Part shown: positions 33,340 to 46,354 of the stretch, piece after piece
Numbering within the stretch: the first letter of the stretch is position 1
Layout: each line of letters opens with the position of its first letter
Assembly: GCA_016748015.1 (NCBI GenBank)
Contig: JAAOMT010000591.1
Span: forward strand, 66,933-130,932
From: Geosiphon pyriformis
Lineage: Eukaryota > Glomeromycota > Glomeromycetes > Archaeosporales > Geosiphonaceae
Direction: 5' to 3'
Length of the DNA stretch: 64,000 bases
Notes under the pieces: generated by a model
What the model was told of the DNA's origin: nothing
Seen by the model: only the letters and a program-made list of their open reading frames with translations
Database searches by the model: none
Program-made: the position numbers and the translations under genes

Positions 33340-34720
33340 TTTAGATTTGTTTTATTTGTGACAATTTGTCAGCATTTCCATTTTCTTTTTCTTTTTTATA
33401 ATGTACTGTATAATTAAATAGAAAGTTTTATTTTCCATTTGGCATGGCGATCATCTGCAAATTTTTGTTTCTGAATTAAAGTCAATCCTTTGTGATTGAT
33501 GTATACATCAAACTTTTGGCTCAAGTACTCTTTCCACTTGATAACAGCCCAATAGATAGCTAAGTGTTCTAGTGCTGGAGTCCCATAGTTTTTTTCAGTT
33601 GGATTTAAGCTTCTATTGACATAAGCTACTGAATGCTCTCTTTTATCTGGTTTTTTCTGTGATAGTACTGCTCCCAATGCTTGACCAGATGCATCAGTTG
33701 TTATTATGAATGGCTTGCTATGATCTGGATAGATTAATATTGGAGCTTGAATAAGCTTTTTTCTTAATGTATTAAAAGCTTCTTGCTGAGTTTCTGTCCA
33801 TTCATATTTGATATTTTTTGTTTGGAGTTGATGTAATGGTTGAGCTATTTTGGAAAAGTCCTTGATAAAATGGCAGTAGTATTCAGCAAATCCCAAGAAT
33901 GCTCTTAATTTTGTAAGATTATTTGGTACTGGAAAGTTTTTGACAATTTCAATTTTGTTTGAATCTGTTTTGATTTCATCTTTGTTCACAACATGTTCCA
34001 AAAACTTGAGTTCAGTTTTTCCAAAGAAACATTTGGTTGCATTTAGCTTTAATCTGACTCTTCTTAGTCTTTCAAACACTTATTAGAGATAATGCAAATA
34101 ATCATTGAATGTTTTTGAGAACACATTGGTGTCATCCAAGTATATGACGACTGATTTTCATAGTAGCCCAATATAAACAATTTTCATAAGTTACTGGAAA
34201 GTGGCTGGAGCATTTATCAAGCCAAATGGCATTACTTCGAATTCAAAGTTTTTTTCTTGAGTTGTGAAAGCTGTTTTCTTTTTGTCTTCTGGTTTCATGG
34301 CTACTTGTCAGTAACCACTATCTAAATCCAGTGTTGAAAATCATTTATTTTCTCCAAAAGCATTAAATAGTTCTTGGATCTTTGGAGTTGGATAGCTATT
34401 ACCTTTAGTTACTTCATTCAGTTTTTGATAATCCACACAAAAATGAATCTTTTCATTCTTCTTTCAGACTAGTACTACTGGTAATAACCATGGACTCATT
34501 GATGGCTGAATTAGTCTGTTGTCAAGCATTCGGTTAATTTTTTGACAAATGATTTTATGGCTGGTTGGTAGTACTCTATATGCTCTTTGTTTTATTGGCA
34601 TTGCATCTCCAGTCTTGATCTAATGCTGGATTATGCTAGTTCTGCCAAATTCATCTTCACTGGCAAAGATGTCATTGAAATTGTTGAGTAACATCTTGAG
34701 TTGCATTTGTTAAAGTGGGT
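33340..34720 (-). pseudogene. Reverse transcriptase and RNase H of element 2
   Basis: Catalytic box VVIYLDDTNVFSKT with both Asp codons intact at 34131-34136. Downstream open frame 33414-34079 covers the connection (LRAFLGFAEYYCHF) and RNase H (IITTDASGQALGAVLSQ, ALEHLAIYWAV). Stops interrupt the N-terminal RT part. Confidence 0.85.
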
Positions 34721-34757
34721 CTAAGTTTCCTAAATTTATTTGTTCTAATTGTTTTGG

Positions 34758-35720
34758 TTAGAGCAGATAATATTTGCTTTGTTTATAAATGGTTTGTAAT
34801 GTGATATCCACATATTCACAAAGCTGTGGAAAATCTGGAATGTAGTTGGATTGTTGATTCTCAACTTCAGTAGTTAAGTATTTGATGATGGTTTCTTTTG
34901 GTATCTCAATGACATCTTTGGTTGTATTGTAGATGAGAATTTTGATGTTTTTGGGACTTTTGGCTGATATATAAAAATTAGTGAGTCCAATCTTTCTTGA
35001 TTCACATATGTTGGCTTCTGCTTCAAACAATTGAGCTTGATCCTTTACTTTTCTTTTTATAGCTAACATATACTGATCATATGGTGGAATGGAAATTGAT
35101 TGACGGGTGGAAATAATTTCTCCCTTGTCAATAATTTCTTTCTCTGCCATATTGACTAGTACATCTATTCTACCTATGGATCCGAATTCTTGTATCTTTC
35201 TTGCTGTTATTCTTAATTCTTCTCTGTTTTTCACTGACACTAACTGAGCTACTTTCACCAGAGATAAGAATATTGTCTGGGCTATCTTTTCATTTGGATT
35301 TATGGTATATGCTTTTTCTGAGTCATTTTGTAGCATTACAATGATATTTTCTATATATCCTGCATCAATTATTTCTCTTCTGATGTTGATTCTCTTTTTA
35401 GCTAAGCTACTTTTAGATGCTAATTATACTATTGTTGTTGCTGGAATTTTCAGTGCTATTTTGAGATCAATACAGGTGCATGAATAGGGTTCCAATTTGA
35501 TGAGATCTTTTCCTGGATATTTCAGATCAAACCCTACATTTGTATCATGCACACATTCTGGCATGATGCTTTCATTGTTGTTGCTATACCATCTGAGTTC
35601 CTGTTCTTTGAAAAGATCAGGAAGTGCAATGTATGTTTTGGGATTTGAATTGGAATCTGAATTGCCATTATTTTTCTTGTCTAATTGAGCAAAGCTGGAA
35701 CCATTGTTTTCATCATCATC
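34758..35720 (-). pseudogene. dUTPase domain and linker of element 2
   Basis: Motif 1 VGFDLKYPG, CIDLKIALKIPATTIV, motif 2 decayed, motif 3 near EIIDAGYIENI, motif 4 NEKIAQTIFL, motif 5 KIQEFGSIGRI. Open pieces at 34758-35336 and 35424-35813. After dUTPase comes a beta-rich linker (NFYISAKSPKNIKILIYN, PKETIIKYLTTE) shared with the other copies. Confidence 0.82.
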
Positions 35721-35779
35721 ATTGTCAAAGTTTGAATTAGAATTGAAAGTTGATCTTAATTCCAATACACAGCTGCTGA

Positions 35780-36720
35780 TTAATTCTTCTTCTTCTGGGA
35801 TCATATAGATCATGCAGATCAGTGGATTGTAAATGAGATTACACTCATTACAATTTTGAAAGTTATAGAAAATTAAACAATGTTGATATAATCAAGTATT
35901 CAACTGCTCTAAACACTGCTCTTATTCTTCCCTAGTGAGTACTAAATGCTGGTAATATTCATGAAATTCTTCTGGGTTGTCTTCAATGTTGCCAAAGACA
36001 TTGAAGGTTTGGATGTATTCAGGTTTAGGAAAAGATAGAAGATTGTTTTTGATTTCCAGTAGTTTGCTGGTTGTCATGCCTTCTGGTTTTGCACTCGCCA
36101 TTCTTCATAATTCGTGTTCATTGTGAGAGTATTCTTCCAATTGTCACAATGCTTATTTTCAGGTGTTATCAATTGGTATGCTCTTGTGTACCCAGTTGTT
36201 AATTAAGATTGTATACTGACACATTTCATTGCACATTCTTCTTCATCCAGAAATGTTATTCCACATTCCTTTGTCTGGGAAAGTTTCTTCACAAGCCAAA
36301 CATAGTTCATTGTCCTATTTTTTAACTTGTTTTGGTCTTCCAAAGCATTTAATAATACATGGGTGGTAATAGAATTTGGTTGCCAAAGTGTACTCCTTAT
36401 CATTGCCATAACAAGTGCTCATTGATAACAATTTCTTACTATAATCAATACATATTAGTTTTGGGTGGTGATAAGTAGATTGTTGGAGTGTAGTGTAAAA
36501 ATTATAAGTAGTAGTGCTGTTGGGTGTTGGTTCTTCTTCTTTCCTCTTTCTTTTTCCCTTTTTATTTCTTTCTACTTCCAATTTATTAGTTTTTTCTGGT
36601 TGTTGTCAGTTTTCCAGACTTGGTCGGTGTTCCAAGTGAGTTCTTCTTTCTGTTTTCTTTTGTTGTTGTCATCTTAAGATAGTATTGGTGGTAGTTTGTT
36701 GTGGTTGCTGTCAGCTCATA
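35780..36720 (-). pseudogene. Basic and Cys-rich module of element 2
   Basis: Same layout as 23390-24420: Lys-rich segment, LICIDYSKK (first CxxC decayed), CIIKCFG, LCLACEETF, MCNEMCQY, NCNECNLIY. Open piece at 36315-36581. Confidence 0.6.
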
Positions 36721-36859
36721 AGACCTGATAAGCTTCCCAAGTAGGTTTTTTTTGAAGTCAATGAGTGGTTGTGTCTCAATGCTGGATTTGAAATAGCTAC
36801 ATATTGCTGGTACTCGTGTGTGTCAGCTGTTCTGACTGATTTGCAACTTTTGTGTTGTT

Positions 36860-37330
36860 CAGTTAAATGTCATGTTGGTTTTGGATAGCCAGTCATTACC
36901 AACTAGAGCTTGGTACTAAGTAGCTTTCATGACCAGAATTTTGATTGATACTGTAATGCCATTGACTTCAATTGGAAAGTTGTTTATTTCACCAATAGGA
37001 ATTTTAGTCATTCCATCAGCTATAATGATTCTGGCACTGGCAATATGGTCAACTTGACAACCTAATTGATCCATGAATTGCTTGGTAATGATGCTGCCAA
37101 CTGATCTACTATCTAGAATCAGTTTGATGGTGTGACCATTAACTTTTGTGTCAGTATATATGGTGGTGATTGGTTTGGTATCAAGAGTGGCTCCACTGAA
37201 TAATGAGACTGGTGTGGTTTTTTCGAGTTTGAAAGAAAAAATAGCTGCTAAAGATTCGTCATTGGAGATGGTTGCTGATAAGATATTGCTAATAAGTGGC
37301 TGTTTCTAATTGGGTTCCAAATTGTTAGAG
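36860..37330 (-). pseudogene. Retropepsin region of element 2
   Basis: KLILDSRSVGSII (DSG changed to DSR), VGNDWLSKTN near its end. Homologous to 22754-23380. Confidence 0.75.
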
Positions 37331-37699
37331 ATGGCATCTTCTAGGGTAACCAGAAGACTTAAATAGTGTTGAAAATTCGGATTTTGGGTGTGCTCAGTTC
37401 TCAAATTCTGAGAGTGTGGTTCTGTTGGTTGGTGCGAGAAACTGGGGATCAGTTGGTAAACAACCATTGCTGATCTCCAGTTTTGAGTGACTCTTGATCT
37501 GGGATTTTTTGATGTTATTTAAACTGGGTTTGGTGGCAGTGTTTGAAGTTGCTGGGATTAATAAATTACTGGTGGCTGCAGTTGATATGTTGCTGGTGAC
37601 TACAGTTAATAAATTGGAGGTTAATATACCAGTATTTGATAAATTGGCTGCTGTGTTATTGACAGGTAATTTTGATGATATGGCTCTGAGTTTGGTGGG

Positions 37700-39530
37700 T
37701 TATCCAGAGTTTGAAACTGGTAATTAGGGTTTCAATATTGATTTCCTGATCATTGGTTATTTAAGCAATGGCAGCAGTCAATTTGTAGGTGTTTTTGTTT
37801 ACCACAATAGTAGCAAACATGTGTTTCCTGTTGCCACTGTTGATTGGTCAACAATGTTGGATGTAATTGATTATAGAAATGATTAGAGTTTCCTTGATTA
37901 TTGTGTTGCTGTGGAGTTTGATAGATTGCTTGATTATTGTTAGCTAAGTATCTCTCTAATTTTTGATTTATTGTTTTGCTGAATTGCTTCAATTTGGAAT
38001 CCAAGTCAGATGATCTGTTCATTACTAGATTTACTGCTTGGGCATAATTGGCCTCTAATTTAGTGGCTTCAAAATCTCTGGCATTTGTGACGACTGCTTG
38101 CAGATCAACAGGATGCATTGAACATATGCGTTGTAGAATACTACTGTGTAATCCGCAAATGAACTGATTTAGGATCTGGGCCACTGTGAAATAATTGGCA
38201 TCAATAGCTTGGATCTGGTGCAGATTCCTGTAAAAGCATCTTAAATAAGTAGTAACTATTTTAGTTTCCCTTTGTTTAATAGTAGTGAAGGTATTTACTA
38301 GCCTGTTAATGCTGTTATTGTTGTTGAAGTATCTTAAAAACTCAAATTTGAATGTATTGAAATTTTAGAGTTTGTTGACCAGGCTTTGGTATCATGAATT
38401 GGCAATATTCTGGAGAAAATATGGGATGGCTTGCATGGCTCTGGTGTCATTTTATCCATTAGCCGCAATGGCTTTTTCTATGTCATTGAGCCATACTTGT
38501 GTGTCGTTCTCTTCTTCTGTAAATTTCTCGAGTTTTGTTATTGGGGCATAGACTATTGGATCTATGTTTAATTGCTGTGGTGATTGAAATGGTAATTGAA
38601 TTTGGAGTTGCAGCAGTGGCTGTTATTGTGGAGCAACTGATGGTGGATTGATGACAATGACTGGAGGTAAGTGTTGTTGATTATTAATGTCAGGGTTTTG
38701 ATCATTCTGATTTTGCTAATTTTGAAAATTCGGAGTTTTGTCTTCCGGATTTTCTAAATTTAGATTTTGCTAAGTCTGAAAGTTTGGGATTCCAATGTTT
38801 GGATTTTCTAGAATCGGGTTCTGGTAAGTAAATTTTTGATCATCAGCTTCTTTTTTTTCCTCTTCATTTGATTCTGTTATCTTCCAAAGACTTGTGTTTC
38901 TGAAATCTGGTTGAGGTGGCAATAATCGGAATCCTAATGGTGTTGGTAATCACAATTTAAATTCTTCAAAATAATTATCATAAGTCTCTAGTAATTCTAC
39001 TTTTTTTTGTTTACTTAAAATGGAAGTCATCCAAATGTTGATGTCATGTTTGATATGGATGTGTCTGTTGATAAGATATTAATGGCACTTCTGAGTGTAT
39101 AGTGGTATGATGAATTGGTTGGTGATTCAACTCTGGTTTTCTTTCAAGTGGGTGGTTGTATCCTTTGGAGTGTTACTGCTGGTGTTTGCAGTTTTCTTTT
39201 TCTTTTATTGGCATATGTAATTGGGTATTTTTGTTGAGTGTGATATTTAATTTCTTTATTGATTTCTGTGATGATGGATGCAAAATTGTGGTTTGTTGGT
39301 AGGCTAGTGTTTTGAATTAATTTATTGTAAAAGGTTTCTCTTGCTGATTTAGTATTTACTGATGTTTCTAACAGATAGACAATTCTTTCATTGACATAGA
39401 AATTGAAGGCTGATTCTGCTGATATGTGATTATGGTTTAATTCCAAATGTTAACAGTAGTATTAAAATAAGGATTTTGCAAATCCTAAATGGTTTGCTCC
39501 TATCGATTTTGATTCTGTCACTTTTGGATA
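37700..39530 (-). pseudogene. gag of element 2
   Basis: Leader module open at 39144-39446 (NFYVNERIVYLLETSVNTKS), capsid-like part, then an open piece 37750-38184 (ILNQFICGLHSSILQRICS) with CCHC knuckle CYYCGKQKHLQIDC. Stops lie between. Confidence 0.78.
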
Positions 39531-39537
39531 GTTGTAG

Positions 39538-39582
39538 TCAGTGCTGGTTTTCTGTAGGATTATACCTCACAGAAAGCACCAA
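39538..39582 (-). promoter_or_regulatory. Primer-binding site within a fold-back, element 2
   Basis: Minus strand: TTGGTGCTTTCTGTGAGG, then CTACAGAAAACCAGCACTGA. The distal stem has one or two mismatches at its base compared with elements 0 and 1. Confidence 0.55.
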
Positions 39583-39583
39583 A

Positions 39584-40460
39584 TATTACAGATAATTATT
39601 TGAGGTCTCAAATCAAATAACAAATCCGTAACTTGGTGCTCAATATCTTGATAATGTTAGTAATACTGGTATATTGGTTGTATCTGAAAGTTTTAGAATT
39701 GAGTTTTTTGTATAATAGACAAAGATTCAATGATAATGTAGTTGGTGAGTTGTTTTCCCAATTTCTGTCTTCAACATGGTGACTGGTTTAATCTGACAGT
39801 CATGCCCTTCTGATAAGCTATCTATTAATATATATATTCTTATTTTTATCTCTGGGTCTTTTACCAGACTATCTATGACATTAATAATTCAGTGCTTTAA
39901 TTTTCAATTAATTAGTACACAACAATAAGATCAAAACAAGAAAGAAAATAAAAATAAAGAAAAAAATAAAGAAATAAGCAAAAACAATTGCAAGTTAGTA
40001 TCTTGTCAATAGCCATAATCAAGAGTTATTGTTCCAGTGTTTTTTTAAGTATCAATTGCTATCAACACTTTATGTTGATAGTGGAGAGTGAATGGAAATA
40101 GTGAATAATTATTTATTTAATATTTGTGAATGGAAGGTTGCTTAGATCAAATCTAAACTGAGAGGTCTCTAATTAAATGATTCTGTCTTTTCTACTTCTA
40201 ACACTACTGCTATATATACATAATTAAGATTCCTCAATTCCTCAATTCTTCACACCAAGAATCCTGGAATTCCTGGAATCTTGCAATTCCTTTAAGAGGA
40301 ATCTTAGAATTCTGGAATCCTGTAATTCCTTGTTTGAAAATCCTGAAATTCTTAGAATTCTGCAATTCCTCTAAAAAAAATCCTGGAATTTAACATTTAC
40401 TGTGCCTATTTCTGATTGGCTAATTTATGCTAGTATTCTTCCTATATTCTATGAGTAATA
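39584..40460 (-). repeat. 5' LTR of element 2
   Basis: TATTACAGATAATTATTTGAGG ... ATTCTATGAGTAATA on the plus strand; PBS at its left side. Closely similar to 30363-31222. Confidence 0.88.
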
Positions 40461-42300
40461 ACAAGAAGATTGTAAACATCAGCAATAACACCCAAAAAGA
40501 TACAACCACTTACTTGGAAGAAAACTAGGGTTGAATTACAACCAACTTATCATATCACTATACACTCAGAAGCACTATTAACATTTTATCAACAGATGTA
40601 TTCACATCACATACAATATTAATATTTAGATAACTCCTATTTCAAAGTAAACAAAAGAAAGCAGAATTACTAGGAACCTATGATGATTATTTTGAAAAAT
40701 TTAAATCACAATTAACCATCCCATCAGAATACTGATTACTGCCATCTCTACCAAACTTTGGAACAGCTGACCTGTGGGAGGTAATGAAATCAGAAGAGGA
40801 GGAAGAAAAAGAAGCCAAAGATCAGGAATTTACTTACCAGAACCCGATTTTAGAAAACTCAAACATCAAAACTCTAAACTTTCAGACTCAGCAAGATCCA
40901 AATTTAGAAAATCTGGAAGTCAAAACTCCGAATTTTCAAACTCAGTAAAATCAAAACAATCGAAACTCTGACATTAATAATTAACAACACTTACCTCTGG
41001 TAATCATCATCAATCCACTACCAATTGCTCCACAACAACAGCCATCACTGCAACCCCAAATTCAATTACTACTTTAATCACTACAGCAACTAAACTTAAA
41101 TTAAATGGCTTTCACTCTAATAGCAAAACTCAAAAAGTTCATTGGCAAAGAAGACAATGCTTAAGTATGACTGAATGATGTGGAAAAAGCCATCACAGTC
41201 AACAGATAAAATGATGCCAGAGCCATGCAAGCCATCCCCTATTTTCTCCAGAATACCACCAATTTATTGTACCAAAGCTTGGTTAACAAACCCCAAGATT
41301 TCAATGCATTCAAGCTTGCATTTCTACAATATTTTAGCAATAATAATAGCATCAACCAATTGGCAAACACTTTTATCACCATCAAGCAAGGAGAAAATAA
41401 AGCAGTCACTACTTACTTAGAATGCTTCCACAGAAATCTGTGCCAAATTCAGACCATACAGGCTGATTATTTCACAGTACCACAAATCTTAAATCAATTC
41501 ATTAAAGGCCTGAGCAGTAACATTTTTTAATGTGTACATCCAATGCATCTGGCAGATCTTCAAGCCACCATTACAAATGCCAGAGATTTTGAAGCAGCTG
41601 AACTTGAAGTTAACCATGCTTAAGCCATTAATCTAGTGATGAACAGATCATCTGAATTGGATTCTAAGTTGAAACAATTTAATGATTTCATTAACCAAAA
41701 ATTAGAGGAATACTTAGCTAATAATTAGGCAATTTATTAATCTCTACAACAATGCAATAATCAAGGAAATGCAAATCATTTCTAGAATCAGTCACATCTA
41801 TCATCCTTGACCAATCAACAGTGGCAGCAGAAAATGCATGTTTGCCACTACTGTAATAAACAAAGACATTTGAAAATTGACTGCAGATTAAGAATAAATA
41901 ACCAATGATTGGGAAATCAATATCGAAACCCTAATCACCAGTTTCAAACTTCAAAATATCAATTTAATCCAGAAATATATCAATTGAATTACCTACCAGT
42001 AATGCAACTGCCAATTTATCAACTACCAGTATATTAAGCTCCACTTTATTAACCAGCAGCATCAGTTATTTATCAACCACAGCCACAAATAATATATCAA
42101 CAACCACTGATTCTAATTCTATCATCAAACTCAGCTCAGATAACATTTAGAAACTTCAGATCAAGAGTCACCCAAAACTGGAGATCAGCAATAGTTGTTT
42201 ACCAACTGATTTTCAGCTCATCTAACCAGCCATCAGGATTATGACAGCAGAGTTCAGGAACTGGGTATACTCAAAACCCAAGTTCCCAAAACTATTTAAG
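40461..42300 (+). pseudogene. gag of element 0, 3' part
   Basis: Resumes after element 2. Contains capsid-like sequence open at 41225-41530 (NNSINQLANTFITIKQGEN), knuckle CHYCNKQRHLKIDC near 41850, then the Gln/Pro/Tyr-rich tail. Several stops. Confidence 0.78.
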
Positions 42301-42890
42301 TCTCCTGGTTATCCCAGAAGATGTCTCATCCAACAACTGGAAGACAAACCAGAAATCACTTACCAGTAACATACCACCAGCCACCATTACAGAAGACGAG
42401 TCACTTGCAGTTATATTTTCTTTTGAAATAGAAGAATCATTAGCAATTTCTTTGTTCAGTAGAGCTGTATTCAAGGAAAAACCAATTACTGCCATATATA
42501 CTAATACCAAAGTAGATGGCCATACTATCAAACTCATCTTTAATAGTGGGTCAGCAGACAGTATTATCACACAACAACTTATGGACCAATTAGGTCACCA
42601 AGTTGATTGTGCTGCCAGTGCTAGAATAATAACAGCTAATGGAATGACCAAGACTTCTATTGATGAGATTGATAATTTTCTCTTTGAAATAAATGGTATT
42701 ATTACTCTAATCAAAGTTTTGGTAATGGAGACTATGCAGTACTAAGCACTAGTTAGTAATGACTGGTTAGTCAAAAAAAATGCCATGCTTGACTGGAACA
42801 TGCAGAAATTACAGCTTAGCCAGAACAGTCGACATATGTGGGTACCTGCCACATATGGATACTTTAAACTCATTATCACGCCATTAGCCC
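42301..42890 (+). pseudogene. Retropepsin region of element 0
   Basis: Open 42452-42745. The active-site segment reads KLIFNSGSADSII, so the catalytic Asp is Asn. VSNDWLVKKN follows after a stop. Confidence 0.75.
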
Positions 42891-42919
42891 CACTTATTAA
42901 ATTTGAGAAAGAAAAAAAG

Positions 42920-43880
42920 AAACTTACTTGAGAAGCCTATCAAGTGTTCTGGGTTAATGAAGATCACAATAAGCTATTACTGATACTCTTTTGGGACAAC
43001 AATGGAAAAAAAAAACAAAAAGAAGAACTTACCTGGAATGCTAACCAAGTCTGAAAAACTGACAATGATTAGGATAAATTAACAATAACTTGGAAGTGGA
43101 AAGAAGATAATCATAAAGGAAAAAAGAAAAAGAAGAAAAAAGATCCAATACCAATCACTACTCACTGTTCATATACTTATACACAATCACAATCATTTAA
43201 TTATTATTGTCCAAAACTAGAGTGCATTGATTGTGGCAAGAAATTGTTGTCAATAGGTGCATGCTGTGGTAACAATGAGGAATACCAGATGGCAACTAAG
43301 TTTTATTACTGCCCATGTCTCATTGAATGCTTTGGAAGACCAAAATGAGTAAGAAAATGGGATAATAAGCCATGCTTGGCTTGTGGAGAAACTCTCCTTG
43401 ACAAAAGAATGTGAAACAACATTCCTGGAAGAGGAAAAACATGTAACAAATCATGTCAGTACACAATTCTTATAAGCAACTGGGTAAAAAAAAGAATGTT
43501 CATAGATGCTGCTTGGAGATAAGCAGTCAAACACTTGGATGGTTGTCCATACAATGATAACAAAATTTGGCAAATGGCTTTCACCAAAATTGAAGGAACA
43601 TCACCAAAAGAAATAAGGATAATCAAAAATAACCCTTCTGAGCCCATAGAACTTAACTGGAACTCAGAACCAGTCATAAATCTACTAGACCTGGAACAAT
43701 TCCATGAACACTATTAGGAATTAGCACTTACTAAAAAAAAACAGGAGCAATAGTTGGAAGAAATAAACATAAGACTATGTGACCACTGTCTGATTCCATG
43801 TAACTTTCAATATTGTAATAAGTGTGACCTTATTTACAATCTACCACCATGTATAATCTACACAATTCCAGAAAAGAAAG
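42920..43880 (+). pseudogene. Basic and Cys-rich module of element 0
   Basis: Lys-rich stretch near 43110-43140, then ECIDCGKK, CCGNNEEY, CPCLIECFG, CLACGETL, and LCDHCLIPCNFQYCNKCDLIY. Retains most Cys pairs of the module. Confidence 0.62.
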
Positions 43881-44593
43881 AATTAATCAGCAGCTGCACA
43901 TCAGAATTGGAATCAATTTTCAATCCCGATTCAAACTCCAACAATAACAATGACAAAAACAACAGTTCTAGCTCTGCTCAATACCACAATGAAAATAACA
44001 ATAATTCAGACTCAGATTCAAACTCCGAAACTTACATCACACTTCCTGATCTCACCAAGAAACAGGAACTTAAATGGTTTAGCAATAATAATGAAGGTAT
44101 TATATTAGAATGTACACATAATACCAATGCAGAATTTAATCTAAGATATCCAGGAAAAGATCTCATCAAATTGGAATCTCATTTGCACACCTGCATTGAT
44201 CTCAAAATAGCACTAAAAATCCCAGCAACAACCATAGTTCAATTAGCATTTAGGGGTAGTTTAGCGAAAAAAAAAATCAACATTAGAGAAGAAATAATTG
44301 ATGCAGGATACATAAGAAATATCATTTCTATGTTACAAAATGACTCAGAAAAGGCATATATTATAAATTCAAACAAAAAGATAGCACAGACAATATTTCT
44401 ATCTCTGGTTAGAATAGCTCAATTAGTATTAGTGGGAAACAGGAAAAAATTAGGGATAACAGCAAAAGAAATACAAGGATTCAGATCAATGAATAGAATA
44501 TATGTACCAGTTAATATGGCAAAAGAAAAAATTATTGACAAGGGAAAAATTATCTCCACTCATCAACCAATTTCTATTCTACTATATGACTAA
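43754..44593 (+). pseudogene. dUTPase domain of element 0 pol (279-codon open frame)
   Basis: Longest open dUTPase piece in the window. It starts in the last CxxC cluster (LCDHCLIPCNFQYCNKC), crosses an acidic Asn/Ser linker, then dUTPase: motif 1 AEFNLRYPG, CIDLKIALKIPATTIV, motif 2 FRGSLAKKKI, motif 3 EIIDAGYIRNI with Asp and Tyr present, motif 4 NKKIAQTIF, motif 5 degraded to IQGFRSMNR. The linker after it continues at 44597-44842. Confidence 0.85.
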
Positions 44594-44949
44594 TACATGG
44601 TAGTTATAGAGAGAAAAGTAAAGAATCAAGTTCAGATTTTTAAGGCAGAAGCAACACTTTGTGAATTAGGAGAAATTGGATTAGTTAATCTACATATACC
44701 AGCCAAAAACCACAGTCACATCAAAATTTCTATTTACAACAACATAAAAAATGTTATCAAGATATTAAAGGGAACCACTATTGGATACTTAACCACCAAA
44801 ATTGAAAATCAACTGCCAGACATCATTCTAGACTTTTCATAACTGTGTGGATATGTAGATATCACATCACAAACAATATATGGATGAGAAGAATGTTATC
44901 TGCTCCAACCAGAACAATTGAAACAGATGAACTTGGAAAATTTAGACCC

Positions 44950-46325
44950 ATTATAACATATGCAACTTAAGATACTACTTAACAATTTCAATAACATCTT
45001 TGCCAGTGAAAATGAATTTGGCAGAACTGACATTATTCAACATCAAATCAAGACTGAAGATGCAATGCCAATCAAACAAAGAGCATACAAAGTACCACTA
45101 GCCAGCCATGAGATTATTCATCAAGAAATCAATTGGATGCTTGACAACGGATTAATTTAACTATTAATGAGCCCATAGTTGTCACCAGTAGTACTAGTTT
45201 ATAAAAAGAATGGAAAAATTCATTTTTGTGTGGATTACTGGAAATTAAATAGAGTAACCAAAGGTAATAACTACTCAACTCCAAAGATTCAAGAACTGTT
45301 TGACACTTTTGAAGGGAAGAAATGGTTCTCAACTTTAGACTTAGACAGTGGTTACTGGCAAGTAGCCATAAAATCAAAAGATAAGAAAAAAACAGCTTTT
45401 AGAACATGAAAAAAGAATTTTGAGTTTGAAGTCATGCCATTTGGTTTAATGAATGCCCAACAACATTTCAATGACTCATGGAAATTGTCTATACTAGATT
45501 ACTATGGAAATCAGTAGTCATATACTTGAATGACACCAATGTGTTCTTAAAAACATTTGATAATTATCTGCATCATCTCCAACAAGTATTTGAAAGACTC
45601 AAACAAGCAGAATTAAAACTAAATGCCAACAAATACTTCTTTGGCAAAACAAAGCTCAAGTTTTGGGACATGTAATAAGCAAAAATGGTATTAAAACAAA
45701 TCTGGATAAGATCATAATAGTAAAAAACTTTTCAGTACCAACCAATTTGACAGAACTAAGAGCATTTTTGAGATTTGCAGGCTATTATTATTGCTTTATC
45801 AAGGACTTTTTTAAACTGGCTCAGCCACTTCATTAGCTACAAACCAAATATGTAAAGTACAAATAAACAGAAGCTCAACAAAAAGTGTTTAACACACTGA
45901 GAAATAAGCTTATTTAAGCTTCAGTACTGATCTATTCAGACTACAGTAAACCATTTATCATTACTACTGATATGTCAGGCCAAGCATTAGAAGCAGTACT
46001 ATCACAGAGAGGACCAGATAGAAGAGAACATCCAGTGGCATATGTTAGCAGAAGCTTAAGTCCAGCTGAAAAGAACTATAGAACATTAGCATTAAAACAC
46101 TTAGCAATCTATTGGGCAGTCATGAAATGGAAAAAATACTTGAGCCAAAAGTTTGAAGTATATATAAATTACAAAAGATTGACTTTAATCCAGAAGCAAA
46201 AATTTGAAGATAACCACCATGCAAGATAGAAAATATCACTATCACTATATATATTTACAGTATATTATAAAAAAAAAAAAGACAATGGAAATGCTGACAG
46301 ATTGTTGCAAATAAGACAAATTTAA
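44950..46325 (+). pseudogene. Reverse transcriptase and RNase H of element 0
   Basis: VVLVYKKNGKI, CVDYWKLNRVT, TLDLDSGYWQVAI, PFGLMNA; the catalytic box reads YLNDTNV (first Asp to Asn). RNase H part open at 45972-46229. Frameshifts near 45460 and 45670. Confidence 0.82.
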
Positions 46326-46354
46326 AAACATTTCAACCCAAAAATATAACAAAA

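Larger units (their letters stand above)
30363..40460 (-). mobile_element. Family A Ty3/Gypsy element 2, complete but inactive
   Basis: Inserted in opposite orientation into gag of element 0. LTRs at 30363-31222 and 39584-40460. Internal order on the minus strand is the same as element 1. The RT (YLDD) and integrase (D, D, E) active sites are preserved, although stops remain. Flanks ATGG and ACAA do not form a clean duplication. Confidence 0.9.
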